A stretch of DNA of 64,000 nt from Streptomyces spororaveus (GTDB lineage: Bacteria > Actinomycetota > Actinomycetes > Streptomycetales > Streptomycetaceae). Both the position numbers and the translations under genes were made by a program. Below, piece by piece: positions 27,438-35,344 of this stretch. The notes beneath the pieces are model-generated. The model did not search any database, had not been told where the DNA came from, and saw only the letters and a list, made by a program, of their open reading frames with translations. Each line of letters opens with the position of its first letter. Within the stretch, counting starts at the first letter, position 1. The DNA lies in contig NZ_BNED01000005.1 of the NCBI RefSeq assembly GCF_016755875.1, forward strand, positions 1,240,001 to 1,304,000, in the 5' to 3' direction.

Positions 27438-27863
27438 TTGAGGGCGCCATGGAAGAAGAATCACGTTCCAGAACCGGGGCCGAACCCGGCGCTGGACGTT
27501 CCGATCGTCGTCGGCTTCGGAAACGTCCGGCAGCGCTTGAACGAGGCGATGGCCGCCGACGAGCAGCGGATGGCCGAGGCCATAGCCAAGCCCGAGAGGG
27601 AGTGGACCGAGTGGGATCACGCTCACGCCCGGGACATCAAGGTGCGGCATTAGCGGATGGTCGAGGACGAGCCGGCGATGTAGCCGCAGATGGCGGTTCC
27701 GGATCCGGAGCCGGTCCTGGTGGAGGCGTACGAGCAGCGGATGGCCCGATACGGGCTGGCTCCCCGCTCGGCGCCTTCGAGGCCGGCGCGGCCGTGGTGG
27801 TGTGGGGGCCAGTGGCGTGTACTGCGATCCGGCCAACGCGATGCGATCAGGACAACCTGCTGA
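27438..27863 (+). pseudogene. hypothetical gene with two in-frame TAG codons
   Basis: A TTG behind a strong GGAGGAGG begins a 71-codon frame (FGNVRQRLNEAMAADEQRM, EWDHAHARDIKVRH) that meets TAG at 27651. The same frame continues RMVEDEPAM, meets TAG at 27681, and continues VPDPEPVLVEAYEQRMARYGLAP to a TGA at 27861. Repeated QRMA-type phrasing before and after suggests one ancestral protein of about 141 residues. CAG-to-TAG changes would explain both stops. The family is not recognised. Confidence 0.4.
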
Positions 27864-28173
27864 AGATCTTCTTCACTCAAAACAGGTTGAGAAAAGGGAA
27901 AGAAACGGCACCGGAAATCGCGCAGCGAAAACGCACTGCCTGCGCGGGCCCGTCAGGCCATGCACGCAGGTCGCGTGATCGCTCCCGCGGTTCGGTACGT
28001 CTTTTCCGGACCGGACCTGCGTGAAGACCTTCCCCGGATCTGGAGCATTCCTAACCCCCGACCCGGCACGCAAAACAGCCTCTGACCTGCAAAAACGTGA
28101 TTCTTGAACCTTGCGATCAGTGCGCCGATCGGGAACTCTCAACTCCGTCAGAAGCGAGACGGGGGAGGATCCC
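27864..28173. other. intergenic stretch, no gene seen
   Basis: 310 nt with no convincing reading frame. It is locally less GC-rich (27875-27915 and near 28090) than its surroundings. It probably carries the promoter of the small peptide gene at 28174. I see no tRNA and no clear repeat. Confidence 0.5.
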
Positions 28174-28260
28174 ATGGAGATATACGCGGCGCTCATCAGC
28201 TCCTGCGCCACGATCGTCAGCGCCTGGATCACGGTCCGGTGGGCCAGCCGCCAGAAGTAG
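28174..28260 (+). CDS. 28-residue single-span membrane peptide
   Basis: ATG with a very strong GGGGGAGG ribosome site 6 nt upstream. The product is a 28-residue peptide with one hydrophobic stretch (AALISSCATIVSAWITV) followed by a basic end (RWASRQK), so it should insert in the membrane with an inside-positive C-terminus. A terminator-like hairpin follows 20 nt after the stop, so it looks like a self-contained unit. Size and charge resemble type I toxin or small regulatory membrane peptides, but that is only inference from shape. Confidence 0.45.
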   Translation: MEIYAALISSCATIVSAWITVRWASRQK

Positions 28261-28279
28261 CGCGTGGCCGTACGGCACC

Positions 28280-28308
28280 GCCCCCGCTCCGAAGCTTGGA
28301 GTGGGGGC
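28280..28308. terminator. hairpin terminator
   Basis: An 11-bp stem (GCCCCCGCTCC and GGAGTGGGGGC, with one G-U pair) and a 7-nt loop, just after the small peptide gene and before the tail of the NUDIX gene. It could serve both strands. Confidence 0.6.
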
Positions 28309-28345
28309 ATTGGCGTGTGCGAGGCCGGATCGGGCGGCCTGCCGC

Positions 28346-28825
28346 TCAGCGCTCCACGTAGCCGACGGTCCCGGTCCGCCGGGCGTTGTCCACCGCCTTG
28401 AGCCGGGCGAAGTTCACCGGCAACATGATCTCCTCCCACTCCTCCACGGTGTGGACCTGAACCTCGCTGTGTTCCTCCGGGTCAAGGACAAACCCGGAGA
28501 TCTGCTCGTCGGTGAGCTGGCCGCCGTCGAAGATGACCTCGAACTTGTTCAGCGGCCCGCCGGATCCACGGCCGTAGAAGCAGACCGCGAGGAGCCTCTT
28601 CTCGCCCTCGAAGACGATCCCCGTCTCCTCACGGCACTCGCGCACCGCACACTCCCAGGGGGTCTCGCCGTGGTCCATGTGTCCGCCGGGCCATTGCCAG
28701 TTCTCCACCTTGTGGACGGAGCGCAACTGGACCGGGCGGCCGACGGTGTCGGTGAAGTAGAAGCTCGCGCCAGACGTGGCATTCGCGATGGTCTTGACGT
28801 ACTCCTCGGGCGGCAGCCAGGTCAT
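28346..28825 (-). CDS. NUDIX hydrolase
   Basis: A 159-residue NUDIX protein that should cleave a nucleoside-diphosphate-linked substrate. The box GHMDHGE...REC-REETGI (about residues 48-70) matches G-x5-E-x7-R-E-x-x-E-E-x-G-x. ATG with AAGGAG 8 nt upstream. The start overlaps the stop of the GNAT gene by 4 nt (28822-28825), so they form an operon. The specific substrate cannot be told. Confidence 0.8.
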   Translation of the reverse strand: MTWLPPEEYVKTIANATSGASFYFTDTVGRPVQLRSVHKVENWQWPGGHMDHGETPWECAVRECREETGIVFEGEKRLLAVCFYGRGSGGPLNKFEVIFDGGQLTDEQISGFVLDPEEHSEVQVHTVEEWEEIMLPVNFARLKAVDNARRTGTVGYVER

Positions 28826-29301
28826 GCGGTGGTCTCCTTGTGGTCTTCCTGCTTCCACACCATGTCGTTCTCCAGCGTCTGCATGACAAAGCCGACCTCC
28901 TCGTACAGTCCGACGGCCGCCTCACTCGAATACAGGGTGACCCTTCCGCAGCCCTTGCCCACTGCCCAGTCGAGCAAGGACGTCACGCACTGCCGGGCGT
29001 AACCGCGGCGGCGGTGGTCGGGGTGGGTCGCCACGCTGTTGATGCGCCCTACCAGGCCGGTGGGGTTGCGGGGGTTGGCGATGGCGGTGTTGAGCGTCCC
29101 GAAGGCGTGGGAGAGGATCTGTTCTCCGTCGGCGACGACGAAGGCGCCGAGGTTACTTTCGGGGTTCAGCCGGTTGACGAGGTCGGCTTGCAAAGTGGAG
29201 CGCCAGGCGTCGGTCACGAGCTCGCCGTGGGAGATTTCCACGTGCAGGCGCGTGATCTGTTCGGCGTCCGCCGGGGATGCAGTGCGCAAGCGGGGCGTCA
29301 T
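28822..29301 (-). CDS. GNAT N-acetyltransferase
   Basis: A 159-residue GNAT protein. The acetyl-CoA-binding motif A is visible (VATHPDHRRRGYARQ, about residues 90-105) and the end YSSEAAVGLYEEVGF is the usual motif B. The substrate is unknown. First gene of a two-gene operon with the NUDIX hydrolase. The upstream 78 nt separate it from the divergent P-loop gene and probably hold both promoters. Confidence 0.8.
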   Translation of the reverse strand: MTPRLRTASPADAEQITRLHVEISHGELVTDAWRSTLQADLVNRLNPESNLGAFVVADGEQILSHAFGTLNTAIANPRNPTGLVGRINSVATHPDHRRRGYARQCVTSLLDWAVGKGCGRVTLYSSEAAVGLYEEVGFVMQTLENDMVWKQEDHKETTA

Positions 29302-29379
29302 GAGGGCGGTCTTCTTTCTCTGCTGAGGGGATGAGCGAGGTTCCCATATCCACGGTGGCGTTTGGTGGGAGAATTCGGC

Positions 29380-29949
29380 ATGACCTCACCGACGTTGACC
29401 GTTGTGAGCGGGCCTGCGGGTACCGGGAAGACCACTCTGGCGCACGAAATCGCGCGGGCGGTCGGCTGCCCCGCCGTCTGCCGTGACGAGATCAAGGAGG
29501 GGATGGTGCACGCCACCCCGGGGTTCGAGCCGAGTCCCGGTGACCCGCTGACCCAGCGCACGCTCGCCGTCTTCTTCGAGGTTCTGGCCCTGTATCTGCG
29601 GGCCGGGGTGTCCGTCGTGGCAGAGGCCGCGTTCCAGGATCGGCTCTGGCGCCCGGGTCTTGAGCAGCTCGCCGGCCTCGCCGATATCCTCGTCATCAGG
29701 TGCACCGTTGACGACGTTGTGGCCCGGGACCGGATCGTTCGCCGGGCCAAAGAGAACGCGCAGCGCTCCGCGCACGCCGATCAGGATCTGCTGCGCTCGC
29801 TGGAGAACGGCACGTTCTCCCTTGGCTCGTGGGTTCCGATCTCTTTGGACGTGCCGACGCTGGAGGTGGATACGACGGACGGCTACAGCCCCGGCATCGA
29901 CCAGGTCGTCTCGTTCGTGAACCAGCCGGGAGCCGGGGCCGCCCGCTAG
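29380..29949 (+). CDS. P-loop ATPase/kinase
   Basis: A 189-residue protein of the small AAA/kinase type with Walker A GPAGTGKTT near residue 10, a predicted second acidic position in SVVAEAAF, and a basic lid segment (RDRIVRRAKENAQR). It resembles proteins annotated as AAA-family ATPases or zeta-toxin/chloramphenicol-phosphotransferase-like kinases. I chose the ATG at 29380 with GGGAG upstream over a GTG at 29362. Substrate unknown. Confidence 0.7.
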   Translation: MTSPTLTVVSGPAGTGKTTLAHEIARAVGCPAVCRDEIKEGMVHATPGFEPSPGDPLTQRTLAVFFEVLALYLRAGVSVVAEAAFQDRLWRPGLEQLAGLADILVIRCTVDDVVARDRIVRRAKENAQRSAHADQDLLRSLENGTFSLGSWVPISLDVPTLEVDTTDGYSPGIDQVVSFVNQPGAGAAR

Positions 29950-30212
29950 CCCTGTCCGTCAAACTCCAGGCTCACCGCGGCGGCAAGGTTGTCGAGGATC
30001 TCGGGCATAAAGCGTGCGCCGATCTCGCAGGGGGTGGTCATGCTGTCGCAGAACTCCTGGTACGGCTGTGAGATAGCGGAGGCCCAGTGCTGTGGGAAGT
30101 ACACGGCGTCGTCGGGGACGACTCCATACGGGCGCGCAGCTCCGGCGGCCACCTGGGCTAGGGCGTCGAGCTCGTCGTCCGAGGTGAGGCGCGGGACGAG
30201 TTCGGCGGGGGT
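29946..30212 (-). pseudogene. hypothetical gene lacking a start
   Basis: The frame TPAELVPRLTSDDELDAL...YFPQHWASAISQPYQEF...LEFDGQG is coding-like from about 30212 down to its stop at 29946, but it begins right after an in-frame TAG (30215-30217 on the + strand) and has no start codon or ribosome site there. The only internal starts would cut it to under 70 residues. It is a 5'-truncated or stop-interrupted remnant. Family not recognised. Confidence 0.45.
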
Positions 30213-30261
30213 GAACTAGAGGCCGATGAGGGGTCAGTGGCGCATCAGGGGCTCCGAGGAG

Positions 30262-30615
30262 TCAGGGCCCGTCGAGTCCGAAGACAGTGCCGAACGGGTC
30301 GATGAGCTGGCAGATGCGCCGGCCGGGCTCCACATCGAGAGGGCCGCGGTGATGGGTGCAACCCGCTTCCAGGAGCCGCTTGCGTTCGGTTTCGAGGTCC
30401 TCGACGGACCAGTACGGGACGGTGCTTCGCCCGTGGGCGTTGGCTTTGGGGGACGCCTGGTGGAAGCCGAACTCGAGTCCGTCGTGGTCGATCCAGGCGT
30501 AGACGGCGGTGCCGTTGATGTCGAGCTTGACCTCGGCTTCGAAAATGTCGCCCCACCAGCGGGCGGCAGCTTCGGGATCGTCGACGAAGACCATGACGGT
30601 GCGGATACCGCGCAC
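30262..30615 (-). CDS. VOC/glyoxalase-family protein
   Basis: A 117-residue single-domain VOC protein (glyoxalase/bleomycin-resistance/dioxygenase fold): VMVFVDDPEAAARWW, GDIFEAEVK, FGFHQASP, DPFGTVFGLDGP. The family binds metal and acts in detoxification or antibiotic binding. The substrate is unknown. The GTG at 30615 has AAGGAG 8 nt upstream, so the longer open frame to 31203 is not the gene. Confidence 0.7.
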   Translation of the reverse strand: MRGIRTVMVFVDDPEAAARWWGDIFEAEVKLDINGTAVYAWIDHDGLEFGFHQASPKANAHGRSTVPYWSVEDLETERKRLLEAGCTHHRGPLDVEPGRRICQLIDPFGTVFGLDGP

Positions 30616-31162
30616 TTGGGATTCTCCTTGCGTCGGGAAGTGGCACGGTATCGCTGGGCTGGTCACTCGTGTGCGCCGCGCAGTAACGGAGGCCGGTGGC
30701 AGCGGCGCACGCTGCCAGGGCACGTATGAGGTCGTGATCGTTCCACTGGGCGCCGAGTTCGCGTACGTGGTGCAGGTAGGCGTGGCGTGCCCAGCGCGGG
30801 GACGGGTGTCCTTACTGAGCCGCCATGTGGGCAAGGTGATCAGATCGGGCAGCCCTGTGGTGTCCGGGCGGAGGGTTTCCGCGTCGATGAGGGCGAGGTG
30901 CCCGTCGGCGCGGCGGCGGACGTGTTCCGGCGTCCCGTTCAAGGAGACGATCGAACGGGCCCACCAACGGGTGGACGAAGCCATCCGGGCGGAAGGCGCG
31001 TACCGGGTCACCTGCCTCGGCGGAATCCTCGTCTGCCGAACAGCGCAGCCATAGAACGACATCCTTGAGCTGTGGCGACGGCTTCCGCGACCAGGTCGAC
31101 CGGAAGTCACCCCAGGACCTGTGGCTTCCAAGCGGGTGAGGAATGCCGCGACCAGCCAGAGG
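30616..31162. other. degenerate stretch with remnants
   Basis: No intact gene. On the - strand a coding-like phrase (DGHLALIDAETLRPDTTGLP) is followed in another frame by HAYLHHVRELGAQWNDHDLIRAL, as if one gene of about 100 residues has a frameshift near 30800. On the + strand a short ending (KETIERAHQRVDEAI, YRVTCLGGILVC) at about 30940-31054 also looks coding, but it lies antisense to the first and has no clear start. I cannot decide between them. Confidence 0.35.
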
Positions 31163-31825
31163 TCAAGCGGCGAGGACCGCACTGACCCCCAGTAGGGCCT
31201 CAAGCTCCGCGACGGCCTCGTCCTCGCCGGTGGCGTGGACGGTGGTGATCCCCAGCTCTGCGGCCGGCGGAAGGTTCAGCCCGTGATCGTCCACGAACAC
31301 GCACCGATCGGCCGGCAGACCGATGCGGTCCAGGGTCAGCCGGTAGATCGCCGGATCAGGTTTGGCTATGCCGACCAGCTCGGAGACAACGTGGACATCG
31401 AACAAGTCCCAGATCCCGACGTGCTCGTACGGGTTGAAGGGGTCCAGGCCGAAGCTGTTGGACAGCAGGGCGATCCGATGACCAGCCGCCCGTGCCGCAC
31501 GGGCGAGGGCAACCATCCGGCGAGCCGCCGGCACCCCGGCCCACGCCCGCCCCATCAGGTTGACCGGATCCACATGCGCACCCAGCAGAGGGGCAGTCCC
31601 CTCGTTCCACTCCGCCTGCCCTATCTCCCCGACCTCCAGGGCCGCGTACAGACGCCGGCCCTCCGGATGGTCGTTCAGGGTGGCTCGCCACGCCTCCGGG
31701 GCCAACCCTTCGGATGCGCACCACGCACGGTGGACAGCGAGAGGGTTGACTGTGAGCACTCCGGCGAAGTCGAGGATCAGGCCGAGCTGTTCACGCCCGT
31801 CCGCGCTGTCAGTGCTGTGCGGCAT
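31163..31825 (-). CDS. HAD-superfamily hydrolase
   Basis: A 220-residue HAD-like protein. Motif I is LILDFAGVL (D-F-A in place of the usual D-x-D), motif II LLSNS, motif III KPDPAIY, motif IV VFVDDHGLN. A single Asp in motif I suggests an altered reaction or weak phosphatase activity, or a dehalogenase-type use of the fold. ATG with GGAAGGGA 6-7 nt upstream. It is transcribed alone or with the remnant downstream. Confidence 0.75.
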   Translation of the reverse strand: MPHSTDSADGREQLGLILDFAGVLTVNPLAVHRAWCASEGLAPEAWRATLNDHPEGRRLYAALEVGEIGQAEWNEGTAPLLGAHVDPVNLMGRAWAGVPAARRMVALARAARAAGHRIALLSNSFGLDPFNPYEHVGIWDLFDVHVVSELVGIAKPDPAIYRLTLDRIGLPADRCVFVDDHGLNLPPAAELGITTVHATGEDEAVAELEALLGVSAVLAA

Positions 31826-31908
31826 CCGGTGTCCCTTCCGCGATTGGTCTCACAGGGGACGCTACCGTGAGACACCCGGTCCCAGTTCGACTTGTGACGT
31901 GAGCCCTG

Positions 31909-32088
31909 CTACGCGGCGGATCCGACCGGCGGCGTGACGCTGTAGCAGTCGGAGCAGGTCTCTTCACCGGAGGGCCAGTGCTGGTCGCTGCGGGCCCCGA
32001 AGACGTCCGCCATGCGCTGCTTGGTCTGGTGGTAGATCGGCGCGTAGCCCTCGGCGGTGATCTCGTTGGAAGGGACGTGACCTCGCAT
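31909..32088 (-). CDS. small hypothetical protein
   Basis: A 59-residue protein (NEITAEGYAPIYHQTKQRMADVFGARS, then ETCSDCYSV). ATG with GAGAGGA upstream. The C-x2-C near the end may bind metal or form a disulphide. I do not recognise the family. It is a stand-alone gene with 83 nt to the HAD gene downstream. Confidence 0.5.
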   Translation of the reverse strand: MRGHVPSNEITAEGYAPIYHQTKQRMADVFGARSDQHWPSGEETCSDCYSVTPPVGSAA

Positions 32089-32311
32089 GGTTCGAGTCCT
32101 CTCGGTCGCCGTTCGAGGCAGCCGCCGGGTGACGGTGCCAGGACGTACGCCCGCAGAGGGCGCCTGCGGGAGATCGAGTAGATCCGCCCATTCCGTGATC
32201 GGGAAGGCCAATTCCGGTCGACGGCTCCTTCTGTGCCGGTCACTTGAAAGACCGCGGCCTCCACGGGCCCGAGTGCGTCGCGGTGCTGGCCGTCGCCGAA
32301 GCTCTGCACGA

Positions 32312-32812
32312 TCACGAGGTTCGCCGGTGCAGTTCGTACACCGGGTACGGCACTGGCTGCCCGTCGCCGACGTGGAGATCGACGGTACCGATGCGGGTGA
32401 AGCCCGCCTTGGCGAGGACGCGGCCGGAGGCAGGGTTGTCGGGGTGGTGCTTGGCCTCCAGACGCTCAAGTGCAGCTTCGGCGAAGACAAGTGGGACGAA
32501 CTGCCGTACGGCGTCCGTGGCATGGCCGCGCCCCCAGGTGTCCTCGCGCAGGATGTAGCTGAGGGCGGCGGTGCATTCGTCCTGCCGGCGGCATTTGACG
32601 AGGCCGATGAGGTCGCCGGCCACGGCGATGCCGAGGCTCCAGTGATCGCGGGGTTCTGCGTGGTCCTCGTCGCGGATTCTCGCCAGGCGTACGACGGCGT
32701 CCTCGACCGGCATCTGGTAGCCCTCGCCGTGGGTGAAGCGGACCGAGGCCCCGCTATAGATGCGCGCCACAAAGGGAGCATCATCGGGGGTCAGCCCTCT
32801 CAGCTCGACCAT
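32312..32812 (-). CDS. GNAT N-acetyltransferase
   Basis: A 166-residue GNAT protein of the RimJ/RimL-like shape: N-terminal MVELRGLTPDDAPFVARIY, motif A region SYILREDTWGRGHATDAV, motif B ALERLEAKHHPDNPASGRVLAKAGF. It probably acetylates an amine on a small molecule or protein end. The target is unknown. The ATG at 32812 lies inside the last codons of the upstream kinase gene, so the two are coupled. Confidence 0.75.
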   Translation of the reverse strand: MVELRGLTPDDAPFVARIYSGASVRFTHGEGYQMPVEDAVVRLARIRDEDHAEPRDHWSLGIAVAGDLIGLVKCRRQDECTAALSYILREDTWGRGHATDAVRQFVPLVFAEAALERLEAKHHPDNPASGRVLAKAGFTRIGTVDLHVGDGQPVPYPVYELHRRTS

Positions 32813-33675
32813 GCGGCTACCTCGGCGGCGGTGGGGCGCTGGGCGGGGTCCGGGGCCAGGCATGCCTCGATCAACGCTTCCAGAGCCGGAAACGGCCACG
32901 GCTGGACGTCCGGGAGGGCGTGCAGCTTGCCCTCCGCCACAGCGCGGAGCTTGTCAGCACGCGGGGTGTCGTCCTCGTATACACCGGGGCGGCGCCCGGT
33001 CCAGCACCAGAACAGCGAGGCGCCCAGACCCCAGATGTCGGCGGGCGGCTCCGCCTGGACGTGGACATCGGCGGCGGTAGCCAGGATGGCGTCGGCGATT
33101 TCAGGGGCGGTGGTATGCGTCAGCGCCCCCCGGTAGGGCAGGCGGGCGGTGTCGGGGCCGCAGGCCAGGGCGTAGTCGATCACGTGAGCCCCGCCGTCGA
33201 GGTCGACGAGGGTGTTGGTGGGCTGTACGTCGGCGTGTGCCCACCCGGCGGCGTGTATCAGGGCGAGGCGAGCGGCCCACGTCTGCGCCACACGCAGGAC
33301 CAGGGCGCGGTTGGCCACAGTGTTCCCGGTAACCTCGCGGGCGGTAGCCAGAGCGTGCCAGAGCGGTGCACCGTCGACCCACTCCACCGCCAGCCACCGC
33401 CCGCTCTCCCACTCTCCGGCATCGACGCGGTAGGCGGAGTGGACCGCGCCGGCCTCTGCCAGGACCTGGAGGTGGTGGTCTTCCTGCGCCAATTCCCGTG
33501 CCTTTTCACGGGAATCGTCGCCGTCAGGTGCATTGGCCTTCAACGCCAGAGCCGCCCCGAGCACCGTGATCTTCCACGCCCGGGAGCCCCGCCTGTCGCT
33601 CAGCAGACCGTGGACGACTGTCCCGAACCGCTGCTCCAGGGCTTCCACCGCTTCGGCAGGAGGTGCTGCGCCCAT
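32800..33675 (-). CDS. protein-kinase-fold protein
   Basis: A 291-residue soluble kinase-like protein. The catalytic loop is HADVQPTN near residue 145, the Mg loop IDYALA (DYA for DFG) near 163, and the F-helix region PADIWGLGASLFW is typical of Ser/Thr kinases. The glycine-rich loop is weak, but a Lys is present (LALKANAP near 47). There is no membrane segment. It could phosphorylate a protein or small molecule. First gene of a pair with the GNAT gene. Confidence 0.7.
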   Translation of the reverse strand: MGAAPPAEAVEALEQRFGTVVHGLLSDRRGSRAWKITVLGAALALKANAPDGDDSREKARELAQEDHHLQVLAEAGAVHSAYRVDAGEWESGRWLAVEWVDGAPLWHALATAREVTGNTVANRALVLRVAQTWAARLALIHAAGWAHADVQPTNTLVDLDGGAHVIDYALACGPDTARLPYRGALTHTTAPEIADAILATAADVHVQAEPPADIWGLGASLFWCWTGRRPGVYEDDTPRADKLRAVAEGKLHALPDVQPWPFPALEALIEACLAPDPAQRPTAAEVAAWSS

Positions 33676-34031
33676 CGTTTGATCTCCGTCCAGTCGTGTC
33701 CGATGCTGTCGAGGGCGTCCTGGCCGTCGTCGACCGCTGCCGCCACGGCGGCGGCCAAGTCCGGCGTCGCGCCAAGGAAACGCGGGTCACGGGGCCGTAC
33801 CGCGACCCGCACGAGAACGAACCGGATCAAAGGTGTCCGGCCGGGAGCTGGCAGTGCGCCCATTAGCTCCTGCGGGTGGTGTCGAGGGTCTGGGGGGGTT
33901 GTGTTCGGTGGCGCCGGCCTGCCGTTTCCGAGGAGCGCGAGCACCAAGGCCGGGTCTCCTTCGTATGTGATGGCGTCCTCGTCCGGTCCAGGGGGCTCGA
34001 ACCGCGCGGCGAACCGTTCGAGGTCGTGTTC
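33600..34031 (-). pseudogene. continuation of the P-loop kinase frame after a TAA
   Basis: Directly after the TAA at 34032-34034, in the same frame, the sequence reads EHDLERFAARFEPPGPDED, which is the usual C-terminal end of small P-loop kinases of this type, and it stays open to 33600. There is no normal start codon until a TTG/GTG at 33947. A separate small gene could begin at the ATG at 33863 (AGGAG 3 nt upstream), but the last 75 nt overlap the protein-kinase gene. I read the first part as the cut-off tail of the gene at 34032. Confidence 0.45.
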
Positions 34032-34520
34032 TTAGAATCGGATATCAGCCGGGCCTCCCGTCACGTTCCGCGCCCTGACCCGGTCCCACAGCTGCGCATG
34101 TGTAGCGGGCAAGCGCAGCACCAGCGGCACACCGGCCGCCGCGGTGACGGTCTGCCGCCATTCCTCCCGCTCGGCCCGGGTCCACAGGCCGTGGTCGAGA
34201 ACAACCTCATGGCCCTTCCCCAACAGGGCGCCCACCCGGGCTCGGATCTCCGCGAGCACCGGCCGCTCCCGGGCGGTGAAGGTTCCGCGCGGGTAGTCCA
34301 CACCGTAGATCCCGTACCGTCGGTGCATCTCCTCATCCGTACACAGCCGCACCAGCCCGGCCCCGGCGAGGGCCTCAGCCAGGTAGGTCTTGCCCGAGCC
34401 GGGTAGCCCCGCCATCAGGACGCAGCGCGGCGCGCTCCCGGCCCTCGGTTCGTTCCGGAAGCGGTGTCCGCCGAGCGTGGTCTCGTTGCTGACAGCGCTC
34501 GTGGTGGTCTCCTCGGTCAC
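34032..34520 (-). CDS. P-loop kinase, prematurely stopped
   Basis: Small nucleotide-binding kinase with Walker A AGLPGSGKTYLAEAL near residue 37, then CTDEEMHRRYG and VVLDHGLWTRAEREEW, as in AAA/zeta-toxin-like small-molecule kinases. The GTG at 34520 overlaps the stop of the phosphotransferase gene (GTGA). The frame stops at TAA 34032-34034 just before a conserved C-terminal block that continues in frame (see the 33600 entry), so the product lacks about 25-30 residues and may not be functional. Confidence 0.65.
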   Translation of the reverse strand: MTEETTTSAVSNETTLGGHRFRNEPRAGSAPRCVLMAGLPGSGKTYLAEALAGAGLVRLCTDEEMHRRYGIYGVDYPRGTFTARERPVLAEIRARVGALLGKGHEVVLDHGLWTRAEREEWRQTVTAAAGVPLVLRLPATHAQLWDRVRARNVTGGPADIRF

Positions 34521-35344
34521 GGTGTCGAGTCCGCCTGCCGGTGCTGAACCCATGCCCGGCCTGCCTCAGCGGCTCGGGTTCTGTAGGCGCGGAGCTCCGG
34601 TGTTCCCTGCTGGGTGCGGCTGGTCCAGTAGTCGGTGAGGGCTTCGGCGATGGCGTCGATCCCGGCAGGGGGTGCGCTCCGGTAGGCGGGGGCCTGAGCG
34701 GCCCATCGTTCGGCGTTGGCGGGGGTGTGACCGGTGAGGATGAGCTGCGGGACGAGGAGTGCGAACTCTGCCCACGCGGGGCCGCGGTAGGGCCATGCCC
34801 AGTCTAGGAGGGTGATGGTGCCGTCAGGGGTGACGAGGAGGTTGTCGGCGCGGAGGTCGCAGTGCAGCAGGGTGTCGCCGTGCCCGTACTCCTCGGGGAG
34901 GGGGCGGCCGCTGAAGATTGGGCTGTCCGCGAGCGGCGGGGCAGAGGGAAGGGGACACGGGGTGAGTGCTGCGTGTGCGTGACTCAGGGTCTCGGTCAGG
35001 GTGTGCAGGTCCAGTGATCCGGGGGCGAGGTCGGGGTGCCGGCCTGTGACGTAGTCGAAAGCGAGCGCGATCCAGCCGTGCGACTCGGCCGCCGTGAGCA
35101 GCGCCGGGCTGATACCGGCAGGCAGGGTCCGGGCGGCTGCCATCTCGGTGCGGTACATCCCGGCGGCGGGGTCATCGGCGGGGATCGCCTTGACGAACAC
35201 TGGGCCGCGGGCGGTGTCGATCCGGACGCGGACCCCGGAGGTGTAGCCGCCCGTCACGGGGACCGCCACGCCGGTAATAGCGAGTTCGTGCGTGAGGCGG
35301 TCCCTCAGGGAGGCGGGCAGGTCATTCCAGTGGCGTGCGGTCAT
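34517..35344 (-). CDS. aminoglycoside-phosphotransferase-like kinase
   Basis: A 275-residue APH/choline-kinase-fold protein: ATP Lys region GPVFVKAIPADD, catalytic loop LHCDLRADNLLV near residue 161, Mg-binding LLDWAWP near 180. The substrate is unknown. These kinases act on small molecules, not only aminoglycosides. Its ATG has AAGGAG upstream, yet the frame is open back through the SGNH hydrolase gene without a stop, so a two-domain fusion could also be made. Confidence 0.75.
   Translation of the reverse strand: MTARHWNDLPASLRDRLTHELAITGVAVPVTGGYTSGVRVRIDTARGPVFVKAIPADDPAAGMYRTEMAAARTLPAGISPALLTAAESHGWIALAFDYVTGRHPDLAPGSLDLHTLTETLSHAHAALTPCPLPSAPPLADSPIFSGRPLPEEYGHGDTLLHCDLRADNLLVTPDGTITLLDWAWPYRGPAWAEFALLVPQLILTGHTPANAERWAAQAPAYRSAPPAGIDAIAEALTDYWTSRTQQGTPELRAYRTRAAEAGRAWVQHRQADSTP

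Noticed and set aside
30262..31203. Extending the VOC gene to a 313-residue protein
   Set aside because: The GTG at 30615 has a strong AAGGAG at the right distance and the VOC domain starts there. The upstream frame contains only degenerate sequence.
32085..32105. tRNA-like T-arm (GGTTCGAGTCC)
   Set aside because: The flanking bases do not pair and no acceptor or anticodon arm can be drawn. It lies at the start of a small - strand gene.
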